Shown here piece by piece: positions 55,318 to 62,866 of a DNA stretch of 64,000 nt. The notes under the pieces were generated by a model. The model was given only the letters and a program-made list of their open reading frames with translations, was not told the DNA's origin and did no database searches. The position numbers and the translations under genes are program-made. Each line of letters starts with the position of its first letter. Position 1 is the stretch's first letter. This DNA is from Anaerobiospirillum sp. NML120448 (GTDB lineage Bacteria; Pseudomonadota; Gammaproteobacteria; Enterobacterales; Succinivibrionaceae), in contig NZ_JALKIM010000004.1 in the NCBI RefSeq assembly GCF_023050945.1, forward strand, positions 1 to 64,000. Reading direction: 5' to 3'.

Positions 55318-56349
55318 TTATTCAAAATGGTTTTTAAGCTTGATGATATTACCTACGATAAAATCATTGATGGAGCCTGTTCTTGTCTTGGACAAATAAT
55401 CGTGCAAGAGCTTAATTGCTTGATAGCCTTGAACACGAGGCTCTTGGCAAATAACAAAGTCGATAATATCGGACTTAACCAACTCACGGGTAGTATAGAT
55501 TTCATCACAAGCAATGACAAAGAACCTACCTAAAGACTCTGCAATAATAGCAGCACCTAAGCCACTAACACCTGAGCCTGATGCCATATAAATGCAATTT
55601 ACCTCAGAGTGATTTCTTAAGGCTTCCATAGTAACTTGTTGAGTAGTAATGTCATTATCTTCACCCTCAACTACATCAACAATCTTATACTTACTCTTTC
55701 TTCTTTCTAATTCGTCAATAAAACCCTGAACACGAGCAGCATGGCCATGATGGCTCTTAAGGCCTACCACTACTAGTATATTAAGCTCTTGGTCAAAGCG
55801 AGACTTGTGCAATAAGGCAGCAGCTATTTCTCCTGAGCGGTGATAGTCAGGGCCAACAAAGCAGATATTTTTACAATCCTGAACCTTATTGTTAATTAAT
55901 AAGGTAGGAATGTTCTCTTGCTCAAGCTCATTAATGCGCTCACGAATACGCTCATCATCTACAGTACATAAAGCTAAAGACTTACAACCTTGATCTTTTA
56001 AAGCCTGAATATGCTGTAAATGCTCTTGTACATCCCAGCCTTCAACCTCATGAAGCACTACTTCAATACCAAGATCTTTAAATTCAGCCTCAGCTTCTTT
56101 AATGCCTTGCTTGATATCATCGAAGAAAGGGCCATTAATGGAAGGTAACAATACACCAATAGTATTAAGATTCTTTTGTGCTGATAAAGCACGACCTGCT
56201 CGATTAGGAACATAGCCTAGATCTTGAGCTAATTGACGAACGCGCCTAGCTGTTTCGGCACTTACTTCGCTCTTATCATTTAGGGCACGAGATACTGTGC
56301 CAACAGATACACCAATAGCTTTTGATAAGTCTTTTAAGGTTACAGTCAT
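55318..56349 (-). CDS. LacI-family transcriptional regulator
   Basis: 343 residues. The N-terminal helix-turn-helix (TLKDLSKAIGVSVGTVSRALN, about 4-24) and the hinge helix (RAGRALSAQKN) are followed by a periplasmic-binding-protein-like sugar domain (NTIGVLLPSINGPFFDDIKQGI; VGPDYHRSGEIAAALL; RVQGFIDELERR; FVIACDEI). The effector is not known; a GalR/PurR-type repressor responding to a sugar or sugar phosphate is expected. GAGGA lies 10 bases upstream of the ATG. It is convergent with the epimerase gene, and similar operator-like sites precede both genes, consistent with local control and autoregulation. Confidence 0.95.
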   Translation of the reverse strand: MTVTLKDLSKAIGVSVGTVSRALNDKSEVSAETARRVRQLAQDLGYVPNRAGRALSAQKNLNTIGVLLPSINGPFFDDIKQGIKEAEAEFKDLGIEVVLHEVEGWDVQEHLQHIQALKDQGCKSLALCTVDDERIRERINELEQENIPTLLINNKVQDCKNICFVGPDYHRSGEIAAALLHKSRFDQELNILVVVGLKSHHGHAARVQGFIDELERRKSKYKIVDVVEGEDNDITTQQVTMEALRNHSEVNCIYMASGSGVSGLGAAIIAESLGRFFVIACDEIYTTRELVKSDIIDFVICQEPRVQGYQAIKLLHDYLSKTRTGSINDFIVGNIIKLKNHFE

Positions 56350-56462
56350 GACAAAAAAATCCTCGACACTAACCTATGTGTCCCATTACGGTTGGTTATT
56401 GCAAATAAGGTCTAATTAATTTGTCATAAGATAAACAATTACAATAGCCAAAAGGACTGATA

Positions 56463-56476
56463 CGCAACCGTTTATT
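56463..56476. promoter_or_regulatory. LacI-family operator-like site O2
   Basis: CGCAACCGTTTATT keeps the left arm and the central CCGTTT but lacks a perfect right arm. It lies about 115 bases upstream of the LacI gene start, suited to autoregulation. Confidence 0.45.
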
Positions 56477-56754
56477 TAATTGCGCCACTGACTGTTTAAA
56501 TTACAACAAGTTCTTTTAAAATAGGCTTACGTACTGAGCATTATCATTGCACTTAATTAACCTTAATAAAGCATGGACATGCAACGAGAAGCCATTTTTA
56601 AATAGCAAAAAACTGTGCTTTGTTTTTTGGTGTGCACAGTGTAATTGTTTTTACGAAAAAAATTTATAGACGATAATTATTCCTAAACTATCTATAAGAT
56701 AAACGCTATATTTTTCTATCTTAATAAAGCTCAGTAATTATCTATAGCAACTCC

Positions 56755-56768
56755 CGCAAACGATTGCG
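56755..56768. promoter_or_regulatory. LacI-family operator-like site O3
   Basis: CGCAAACGATTGCG, extended by flanks C and G to a 16-bp near-perfect palindrome. It is the best of the three sites. It lies 406 bases upstream of the LacI gene and 613 bases before the GNAT-like gene. Confidence 0.65.
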
Positions 56769-56880
56769 GTATATAGATAATAGCTTAAATTATGCCTGAT
56801 GCGCACAGTAATTTACAAAAAATACAATCCTTAGCACAGTTTTTTGTAATTTTTTATAAAAAAACCTGCCTGCCACCTTT

Positions 56881-57284
56881 AAAAGCTCTTAAGGCCTATC
56901 TTTCATATGATGGTGTCACTACCACTCTTACATTCATTAAAAGCCTTTAAGGCCTATATTTCATCTGATAGTGTCACTACCCATCTTACAATCTTTAAAA
57001 GCTCTTACGGCCTTCCTTTCACCTGTCCGTATCACTACCCATCTTACAATCTTTAAAAGCCCTTAAGTCCTACCTTTCATCTGCCCGTGTCACTCCCCTC
57101 TTACAATCTTTAAAAGCCCTTAAGGCCTTCCTTTCACCTGTCCGTATCACTACCCATCTTACAATCTTTAAAAGCTCTTAAGTCCTACCCTTCATCTGTC
57201 CGTGTCACTCCCCTCTTACAATCTTTAAAAGCCCTTACGTCCTACCTTTCATCTACCTGTGTCACTCCCCTATTACGATAACTT
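56881..57284. repeat. Tandem array of seven 57/58-bp units
   Basis: Units begin with AAAAGC at 56881, 56939, 56997, 57055, 57112, 57170 and 57227. Two subtypes alternate (58-bp type with CACTACCCATC; 57-bp type with CACTCCCCTC), so units 3-4 and 5-6 are 115-bp dimers differing at about five positions. Units 1 and 2 are more divergent. There are no spacers, so it is not a CRISPR array, and the unit length is not a multiple of three throughout. The function is unknown. Confidence 0.92.
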
Positions 57285-57380
57285 TACTTGCCACATGAAT
57301 TATTGATAAATTCATCACTTTGCTAATAAGCACACTTATGCCAATATATGTTTAGGAATTAAATTTTAGGAACTAGCAAT

Positions 57381-57701
57381 ATGGACGTAACCATTAAGCA
57401 TTTACCAAATGAGCAAACTTTTGAGCTCACTATTGATGGTCATAGAGCATTTGTAACTTATGAGATTTATGATGGCGCACTTGATGTCAGAAAGACTCTA
57501 GTACCACCACCATTAGGGGGTCAAGGCTTAGCTGGCAAGTTAGTAAAAGCTGCTTATGACTTTGCTCTTGAGCAAAATTTAAAGTGCATTGGCACTTGCT
57601 CTTATGCTGTAACCTGGCTTAAGCGCCATCCTGAGTATCAGGGCAATGAGAGCAGCGATTTTGTTGAAGGCGGCTGCGCTATTGGCAAGCATAAGCAATA
57701 G
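57381..57701 (+). CDS. Small GNAT-like acetyltransferase (YjdJ / N-acetyltransferase CG type)
   Basis: 106 residues of the minimal GNAT family represented by E. coli YjdJ. The core acetyl-CoA-binding segment is TLVPPPLGGQGLAGKLVKAAYDFALE, where the pyrophosphate loop is LGGQGLAG, preceded by the strand RAFVTYEIYDGALDV and followed by KCIGTCSYAVTWLKRHPEYQ. Targets of such proteins are unknown. AGGA precedes the ATG by 10 bases. It stands alone about 100 bases after the tandem repeat array, and a terminator follows. Confidence 0.9.
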   Translation: MDVTIKHLPNEQTFELTIDGHRAFVTYEIYDGALDVRKTLVPPPLGGQGLAGKLVKAAYDFALEQNLKCIGTCSYAVTWLKRHPEYQGNESSDFVEGGCAIGKHKQ

Positions 57702-57710
57702 AAAAAGAAT

Positions 57711-57739
57711 GGACAAATTACCTAATTTGTCCCTTTTTT
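57711..57739 (+). terminator. Terminator of the GNAT-like gene
   Basis: GGACAAATTA/TAATTTGTCC with a 2-base loop is followed by CTTTTTTC. Confidence 0.85.
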
Positions 57740-57744
57740 CTCTC

Positions 57745-58794
57745 TTAATCTAATTGACGGTCTGCTTTTAGCTGTACCACTTTAGCACCTGGTGACACAT
57801 CCTCAATAACCCAGACGTTGCCTCCAATAATAGCGCCCTTGCCAATAGTAATACGACCTAAGATCGAGGCATTAGAGTAAACCACTACATCATCCTCTAA
57901 AATTGGGTGGCGAGGAATATTAAGCGGCATGCCCTCACTATCTACAGGTATGCTCTTAGCACCTAAAGTTACACCCTGATAGAGCTTCACATTAGAGCCA
58001 ATAATACAGGTTTCACCGATAACTACACCTGTGCCATGGTCAATAGAAAAGCTATCGCCAATACGTGCGCCAGGGTGAATGTCGATACCAGTCTCAGAGT
58101 GGGCTAACTCAGTAATAGCACGTGGAATTAATGGCACGCCCAAGGTTAAGAGTTTATGAGCCATACGGTAATTGCTAATAGCTCTTACTCCTGGATAACA
58201 ACAAATAACCTCACCAAAAGAAGTAGCCGCAGGGTCGCCATTAAAGGCTGCTCTTACATCTAAAGCTAACTTTGCTCTTAACTCTGACAAAGAACTTATG
58301 TACTGCACTGCTAGTGATTTGGCAATTTCCTTAACCTCATCATCACAGCATAAGCACTGCTGGCCTTGTTCATTGACTAAGGGGCTTAGCACTAAGCTAT
58401 CTACAGCTTTACTGAGCTCTGCTTTGATAAGCTCGGTATTAGTACCCTTCTTAGAGCTTAAATTAAGACTAGATTGAGAGCTAACAGTAGTTCGAGCATG
58501 GTATTCATTATCAGCACTTTGGAAACATAAGGCTGCCGCTATTTGCTCAGTTAACAAATCATAAAGCTGCTCTACTTGCAAACCAATATGATAAGAAACA
58601 GTATGTCTGTTGATTTTAGACTTACCAAAATAGCCTGGGAAAATAATAGCTCGTGACAATTTAACAATTTCATTAATCGCACGGGCTGATGGCAATGGGT
58701 TGCCTTCTAAATGTTGTTGAAATAAGCCTCTTAAAGAATCCTCAGCTGACAAATCGCTAATCACCTGACTAAGCTTTTTAGAATAATCTACCAA
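57745..58794 (-). CDS. cysE: Serine O-acetyltransferase (EpsC/CysE-type)
   Basis: It makes O-acetylserine from serine and acetyl-CoA, the first committed step of cysteine synthesis. The N-terminal half (about 1-180) is a helical extension. The catalytic left-handed beta-helix carries the SAT motif AAFNGDPAATSFGEVICCYPG, ISNYRMAHKL, IDIHPGARIGDSFSIDHGTGVVIGETC in outline and LYQGVTLGAKS, with the EpsC-type helical region extended to 349 residues. It begins with TTG; an in-frame TGA lies just two codons upstream, so no earlier start is possible, and GAGGA precedes it. It is divergent from cysK, its functional partner. No CysB-type site was identified. Confidence 0.93.
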   Translation of the reverse strand: MVDYSKKLSQVISDLSAEDSLRGLFQQHLEGNPLPSARAINEIVKLSRAIIFPGYFGKSKINRHTVSYHIGLQVEQLYDLLTEQIAAALCFQSADNEYHARTTVSSQSSLNLSSKKGTNTELIKAELSKAVDSLVLSPLVNEQGQQCLCCDDEVKEIAKSLAVQYISSLSELRAKLALDVRAAFNGDPAATSFGEVICCYPGVRAISNYRMAHKLLTLGVPLIPRAITELAHSETGIDIHPGARIGDSFSIDHGTGVVIGETCIIGSNVKLYQGVTLGAKSIPVDSEGMPLNIPRHPILEDDVVVYSNASILGRITIGKGAIIGGNVWVIEDVSPGAKVVQLKADRQLD

Positions 58795-59231
58795 CTCTCA
58801 ATCCTCACTCTTCATATATGTCAGAACCAAAATTAAGCTTTAACTAATCCTAAGTGCTCAAGAGCATTAAAGCAACCTAAGGAGCTAAAAATCGCCCCAA
58901 GATTTAACATTGCACCCAAAATAAGCTTATTTATTAACAATATAGGGCATAAACCTTTAACTATGGCTTATTTAGGCCTTAGAAAAGTAATTGTGATCTG
59001 CTTCAAAATAATACAAGAAAACTAAATTTGCTAACATTTTTCATGTTAAAGCACATACTGAAAAAAGACATGCTAGGATAAAAAACAAGAAAGCAAGTTT
59101 CACTAAGCATTTTCGAGCTTATTTATGAATCCTTATTGTTGTATTTGTTACTTACCGCTCATCACCTCTAACAGTTAAAGTCATATTTACTGCTAAAGGG
59201 ATTAGAGCATTAGAAAAATTTAGAGGAAATT
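58795..59231. other. Divergent cysE-cysK region
   Basis: 437 bases with no gene. The cysK Shine-Dalgarno (AGAGGA) is at the right edge. No promoter pair or CysB site could be assigned with confidence. Confidence 0.4.
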
Positions 59232-60170
59232 ATGTCTAAGATTGCACAGAGCCTTACTTCTTTAATTGGCCGTACCCCTTTAGTTCAAATCAATACTTTA
59301 ACTGCCGAGCAAGGAAGTGTGGCTAATGTTATTGCCAAATTAGAATACTTCAACCCAGCTGGCTCAGTAAAAGACAGAGCCGCTCTTTATATGATTGAAG
59401 AGGCAGAAAAAGCTGGCGTGCTTAAAAAGGGCGCAACAATTATTGAGCCTACCTCAGGTAATACAGGTGTCGGCCTAGCCATGGTAGCAGCAGTTAAGGG
59501 CTATAAACTAATCTTAACTATGCCAGAGACTATGAGTCTTGAGCGTCGTCGCTTGTTACAAGCTCGTGGTGCTAAGTTAGTATTAACCGAAGGTGCTTTA
59601 GGTATGAAGGGTGCTATTGCTAAGGCACAAGAGCTCCAAGAGCAAACTCCTAATAGCATTATTTTGCAGCAATTTGAAAACCCTGCTAATCCATTAGCTC
59701 ACACTAAGACCACTGCTTTAGAGATCTTAGAAGATACCGACAATAAGGTAGATATTTTTGTAGCTGGCGTAGGTACTGGTGGCACTGTTAGTGGTGTAGG
59801 TAAGGTCTTAAAAGAAAAATTACCTCAAGTTAAAATTGTCGCTGTTGAGCCTAGTGCCTCTGCTGTTCTTAGCGGTAATAACCCTGGCCCTCACAAGATT
59901 CAAGGTATTGGTGCTGGCTTTGTTCCAAAAAATTACAACAGCTCTGTCGTAGACCAAGTTATTCCTGTTAGCAATGAAGATGCCTTTGAGACAGCTCGTC
60001 AGTTATCTTATAAAGAAGGTATTTTAGTAGGCATTTCCTCTGGTGCTGCTATGGCGGCAGCCCTATCTTTAGCCAAGCTTCCTGAAAACAAAGGTAAAAA
60101 CATTGTAGTGTTACTTCCAGATACTGGTGAGCGCTACTTATCTACTGAGCTTTTTAGCTACGAAAATTAA
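59232..60170 (+). CDS. cysK: Cysteine synthase A (O-acetylserine sulfhydrylase)
   Basis: A PLP enzyme that converts O-acetylserine and sulfide to cysteine. It has 312 residues, a typical length. The PLP lysine is Lys47 in [11 protein letters not shown]. The substrate loop [11 protein letters not shown], the phosphate-binding [12 protein letters not shown] and the closing [11 protein letters not shown] are all present, and the C-terminal segment [17 protein letters not shown] is characteristic of this group. TTAGAGGA lies 5-6 bases before the ATG. It stands next to divergent cysE, and the two products commonly form the cysteine synthase complex. Confidence 0.97.
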   Translation: MSKIAQSLTSLIGRTPLVQINTLTAEQGSVANVIAKLEYFNPAGSVKDRAALYMIEEAEKAGVLKKGATIIEPTSGNTGVGLAMVAAVKGYKLILTMPETMSLERRRLLQARGAKLVLTEGALGMKGAIAKAQELQEQTPNSIILQQFENPANPLAHTKTTALEILEDTDNKVDIFVAGVGTGGTVSGVGKVLKEKLPQVKIVAVEPSASAVLSGNNPGPHKIQGIGAGFVPKNYNSSVVDQVIPVSNEDAFETARQLSYKEGILVGISSGAAMAAALSLAKLPENKGKNIVVLLPDTGERYLSTELFSYEN

Positions 60171-60199
60171 TCATTAATTATTACTCTCCCTACCTTATC

Positions 60200-60234
60200 A
60201 GGCCATCACGATCGCTATCGTGATGGCCTTTTAA
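60200..60234 (+). terminator. Terminator of cysK
   Basis: AGGCCATCACGAT/ATCGTGATGGCCT with a 4-base loop is followed by TTTT. Confidence 0.9.
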
Positions 60235-60628
60235 CTTGCGCCTTTTAAAAACTATTGCTCCAAATAGTATTTTCTATAATACTAAGCTAAATCAATGATT
60301 ATTTTGCTAAAGTTAACAATGAGCTTATAGCAAAAAAAATTTGCTTTGGGTTGTTTTTTGCATGATATTAAACTTGCAAAATTATGATATTTTTACTTTT
60401 CGCAATAAATCTTTCATGCTCGTCAAGGCAAGAAAAATTTCCCTGCTAAGGAATGCAAAATCTTAGGCAGACGATCATTAGTTTATATGTAACGTATGCG
60501 ATTCGTCCCCCGCCTCGCTTAAGCGTAGGTGGTGGCATTCTTGATACTTTATGGTAAAAATGCATATTTAAAAATCTGGCTTTGAACTAATATAAGGTTG
60601 CTAGTTAGAGAGTTTGTGGAGCATCACT
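60235..60628. other. Gap before the Phd-like gene with one GC-rich hairpin
   Basis: At about 60508-60538 CCCGCCT and AGGTGGTGG flank the palindrome CGCTTAAGCG. The rest is AT-rich and has no gene. Confidence 0.4.
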
Positions 60629-62173
60629 ATGGCACATATTAGACAGATCTTGGCTAATCTTAGTATTAGCGTCTCCGAATTTAAAAAGAACCCTAAAACT
60701 GTAGTTAAAGCAGTTAAGAGTGAGCCTATTGCTGTTATTATCAACGATAAGCCTGCTTTTTATTGTGTGCCAGCTGATATTCTTGAGTCTCTTTACTCCA
60801 AATTCTATGAAATGAATGAGATTCAAAATATTCAGGAACTCAATAATGATAGTGATGACCCTGTATGTACAGGTGATGACGACAGTTTTGGCGTACATGA
60901 TATTTTCCAAACTATTGAGGACGAGCAAGCTGCTAAGATGGCCTCTAGCGATGACCTAGTTGATCCTATTAAAAACTCTGTTGCCGACCCACTTGATGAA
61001 GAAGTTGCTAACAAACTCAATTGTTCCATAGACAACCACCTATTAGAGAGCAACAATAAAGTTGCCTCTTTAAATGCCCCTAATGCTATGGATCTATCAT
61101 TTAATGATTTAGGGGAGCAGGATAATATTTCTGGCTTTGATGAGTTTAATGAAATTGACCCTATTAGGGACGATGGGTTCAATGATAACTTACTGGGCAA
61201 CTTTGATAATAGCGATAAGGTCAATGACGACCTTAACTATGTAAGTTCTTTAACTGATATGGACGACTTACGTAGCCCAGGCATTAAGAGCAAGGATGAA
61301 AGCCATAGCGAAGCTACTTTAGCTCATGCTGAAAAAGTCGTAAAACAAGAGCAGGAAAAAGCAAAGGACACCAAAGCTAGTGACACCATCCATACTGACC
61401 AAGTGCCTTGCAACCAAGTGCCTAGTGATGTATCCCCTAGTGATGCAAAAGCAAGCAAGTCTAGCAAGGCTAAATTAGCCCCTACTACAGACAACAAGAG
61501 CACTAAAGATAGTGGAGCTAAAAAGAGCACTAAAGATGGTGAGCAAGCAAAAGACTTAGCCCAACCTAAAAAAGAGCTCAATATTGTTCAAGGTACTGAC
61601 CATAAGATTAGTGCTACTTCTACTAATGCTAGCGCTAATTCTAGCGCTAGCTCCAAATCAACTAGTACAAGTGCAAGCGCTAGTGCTAGTGCTAGCCCTA
61701 GCTCCAAAACAGCTAGTAGCAAAGCAAGTACCACTAAGAGTGATGAGACTAAATTAAATATTGATGCAGGCTCTCAAATCCAGAGCAATAAGGACAATAG
61801 CCAAAGCTCCAATCAAGTTTGTGAAGTTCTAAGTGATGTTAATGCCAACAACAACCAAAGCATGCGCAACCTGGTTAGCGGCCCTCACTCTTTTAGCTTG
61901 GAGCATGTAGCTAAAACCTACAGCCCTTATAAGCAAAAGAAACTCTTAGAAAAGCGTCAACAAGAGCTTAAGAAAGAGCAAAAAGCTGAGCATAAAGCCA
62001 AGCAAAAAGAACTTAAAAAGCTAGAAAAAGCAGCTAAGTATCTCAAGCTTGACCCTAAGAGCGTACAAGAGGCTGAGAAAAAGAAAGCTAAAGAACAACA
62101 CTCTAAAGATGCTAAAAAGAGCAAAAAGAGTAAGTTTGTAAAATTAAAACCTGATGATGTTAAGAATGTTTAA
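60629..62173 (+). CDS. Phd/YefM-fold protein with a 430-residue disordered tail, no toxin partner
   Basis: Residues about 10-65 read as a Phd/YefM (StbD-like) antitoxin domain: SISVSEFKKNPKTVVKAV, EPIAVIINDKPAFYCVPADILESL. Such antitoxins are normally 80-90 residues and paired with a RelE or StbE toxin. Here the domain continues into about 430 low-complexity residues: first acidic Asn/Asp-rich, then Ser/Thr/Ala/Lys-rich (with a slippage-like DNA repeat at 61625-61705), and finally a Lys/Glu/Gln-rich helical end (about 440-515). No toxin gene lies on either side. I start at the ATG at 60629 with GGAG 7 bases upstream; a TTG at 60614 overlaps that Shine-Dalgarno. A DNA-binding regulator or scaffold is possible (inference). 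Confidence 0.82.
   Translation: MAHIRQILANLSISVSEFKKNPKTVVKAVKSEPIAVIINDKPAFYCVPADILESLYSKFYEMNEIQNIQELNNDSDDPVCTGDDDSFGVHDIFQTIEDEQAAKMASSDDLVDPIKNSVADPLDEEVANKLNCSIDNHLLESNNKVASLNAPNAMDLSFNDLGEQDNISGFDEFNEIDPIRDDGFNDNLLGNFDNSDKVNDDLNYVSSLTDMDDLRSPGIKSKDESHSEATLAHAEKVVKQEQEKAKDTKASDTIHTDQVPCNQVPSDVSPSDAKASKSSKAKLAPTTDNKSTKDSGAKKSTKDGEQAKDLAQPKKELNIVQGTDHKISATSTNASANSSASSKSTSTSASASASASPSSKTASSKASTTKSDETKLNIDAGSQIQSNKDNSQSSNQVCEVLSDVNANNNQSMRNLVSGPHSFSLEHVAKTYSPYKQKKLLEKRQQELKKEQKAEHKAKQKELKKLEKAAKYLKLDPKSVQEAEKKKAKEQHSKDAKKSKKSKFVKLKPDDVKNV
61625..61705 (+). repeat. AGCGCTAGTGCT-type in-gene repeat
   Basis: Repeated 6- and 12-base words (GCTAGC, AGCGCT, AGTGCT) encode the Ser/Ala block of the Phd-like protein's tail. 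Confidence 0.65.
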
Positions 62174-62195
62174 TTCTTGATAAGAATCTAAACTA

Positions 62196-62225
62196 AAAGC
62201 CAAGCCTCCTAGCTTGGCTTTTTTC
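62196..62225 (+). terminator. Terminator of the Phd-like gene
   Basis: AAGCCAAGC/GCTTGGCTT is followed by TTTTC. Confidence 0.88.
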
Positions 62226-62656
62226 TTAGGCTAACAACTAACAACACCCCAGCCAATCCTTATTATTAGCCATCTAAAGGAAATACTAATAGGTAAGCCT
62301 CTTAGTTAGTAAGCACACCCGAGCCAAAGTAATACCAATAAGCCTTACCATCAGATTGCCTTTTTGGGATAAACAAGCACCATTAATCCCGATATGTCCT
62401 ACCCCATCCCATATTGCCTCTAACAAGTATTAAGTGAGGTCAGGTGCAACAATGTTTGCACTTAAGCGAGTATGCGAGCGGGCGAGCTTGCAAGCAAACC
62501 AGAGAGTGAGTGAGTGTACGAGCAAGAGAGCGGGCGCTATAAGCTTTTAAGACAGAAAGCTTGGAGCCATGTAAGCTTTGAGTCAGGCTTTGGCTTATGT
62601 GCTGGTAAGGTAAGGGAGAGAAAAGATAAGAGCTATTAAGATAGCATTTAGTTAAA
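62226..62656. other. Gap with a GAGC/GAGT word island
   Basis: At about 62455-62540 GAGCG, GCGAG, GAGTGAGTGAG and GAGCAAGAGAGCG words recur. A 94-codon minus-strand frame runs across this and the tRNA gene and is not credible. A weak hairpin (GCTAT/ATAGC) near 62635 could end the tRNA transcript. Confidence 0.5.
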
Positions 62657-62746
62657 TGGCGGAAAGAGGGGGATTTGAACCCCCGATACCCCGAAAGGTA
62701 TGCCGCATTTCGAGTGCGGTGCATTCAACCGCTCTGCCATCTTTCC
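62657..62746 (-). tRNA. tRNA-Ser (CGA)
   Basis: A class II tRNA of 90 nt with the CCA end encoded. The acceptor stem pairs GGAAAGA with TCTTTCC, the anticodon stem-loop is CCGCA-CTCGAAA-TGCGG (anticodon CGA, reading UCG), the variable arm is ACCTTTCGGGGT, and the T arm is GGGGGTTCAAATCCCCC. A strong promoter lies immediately upstream. Confidence 0.97.
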
Positions 62747-62755
62747 GTGCGTTCT

Positions 62756-62783
62756 ATTATAGGAAAAAACCATTGCAAAGCAA
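62756..62783 (-). promoter_or_regulatory. Promoter of tRNA-Ser
   Basis: TTGCTT (62778-62783) and TATAAT (62756-62761) are separated by 16 bases on the minus strand, about 10 bases before the tRNA. Confidence 0.8.
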
Positions 62784-62794
62784 GTCTTTAGGCT

Positions 62795-62826
62795 AAAAAA
62801 GAAAGGATGCTAAAAAGCATCCTTTC
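62795..62826 (-). terminator. Terminator of the phosphate-transporter-like gene
   Basis: GAAAGGATGC/GCATCCTTTC with a 6-base loop; TTTTTT follows on the minus strand. Confidence 0.92.
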
Positions 62827-62866
62827 CTTTAGGAATTTAATCCATTTTAATTAGCAAGCTTAGAGC

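Larger units (their letters stand above)
56350..56880. other. AT-rich regulatory gap upstream of the LacI gene
   Basis: It holds operator-like sites O2 and O3 and no gene. What O3 controls is not evident. Confidence 0.45.

Noticed and set aside
56881-57284. Possible CRISPR array
   Set aside because: The units are contiguous with no unique spacers, differ from one another, and no cas gene is present.
60508-60538. Riboswitch upstream of the Phd-like gene
   Set aside because: Only one GC-rich hairpin with a palindromic centre is visible; no match to a known aptamer.
62440-62724. 94-codon minus-strand ORF
   Set aside because: It crosses the tRNA-Ser gene and a GAGC-word island; not coding.
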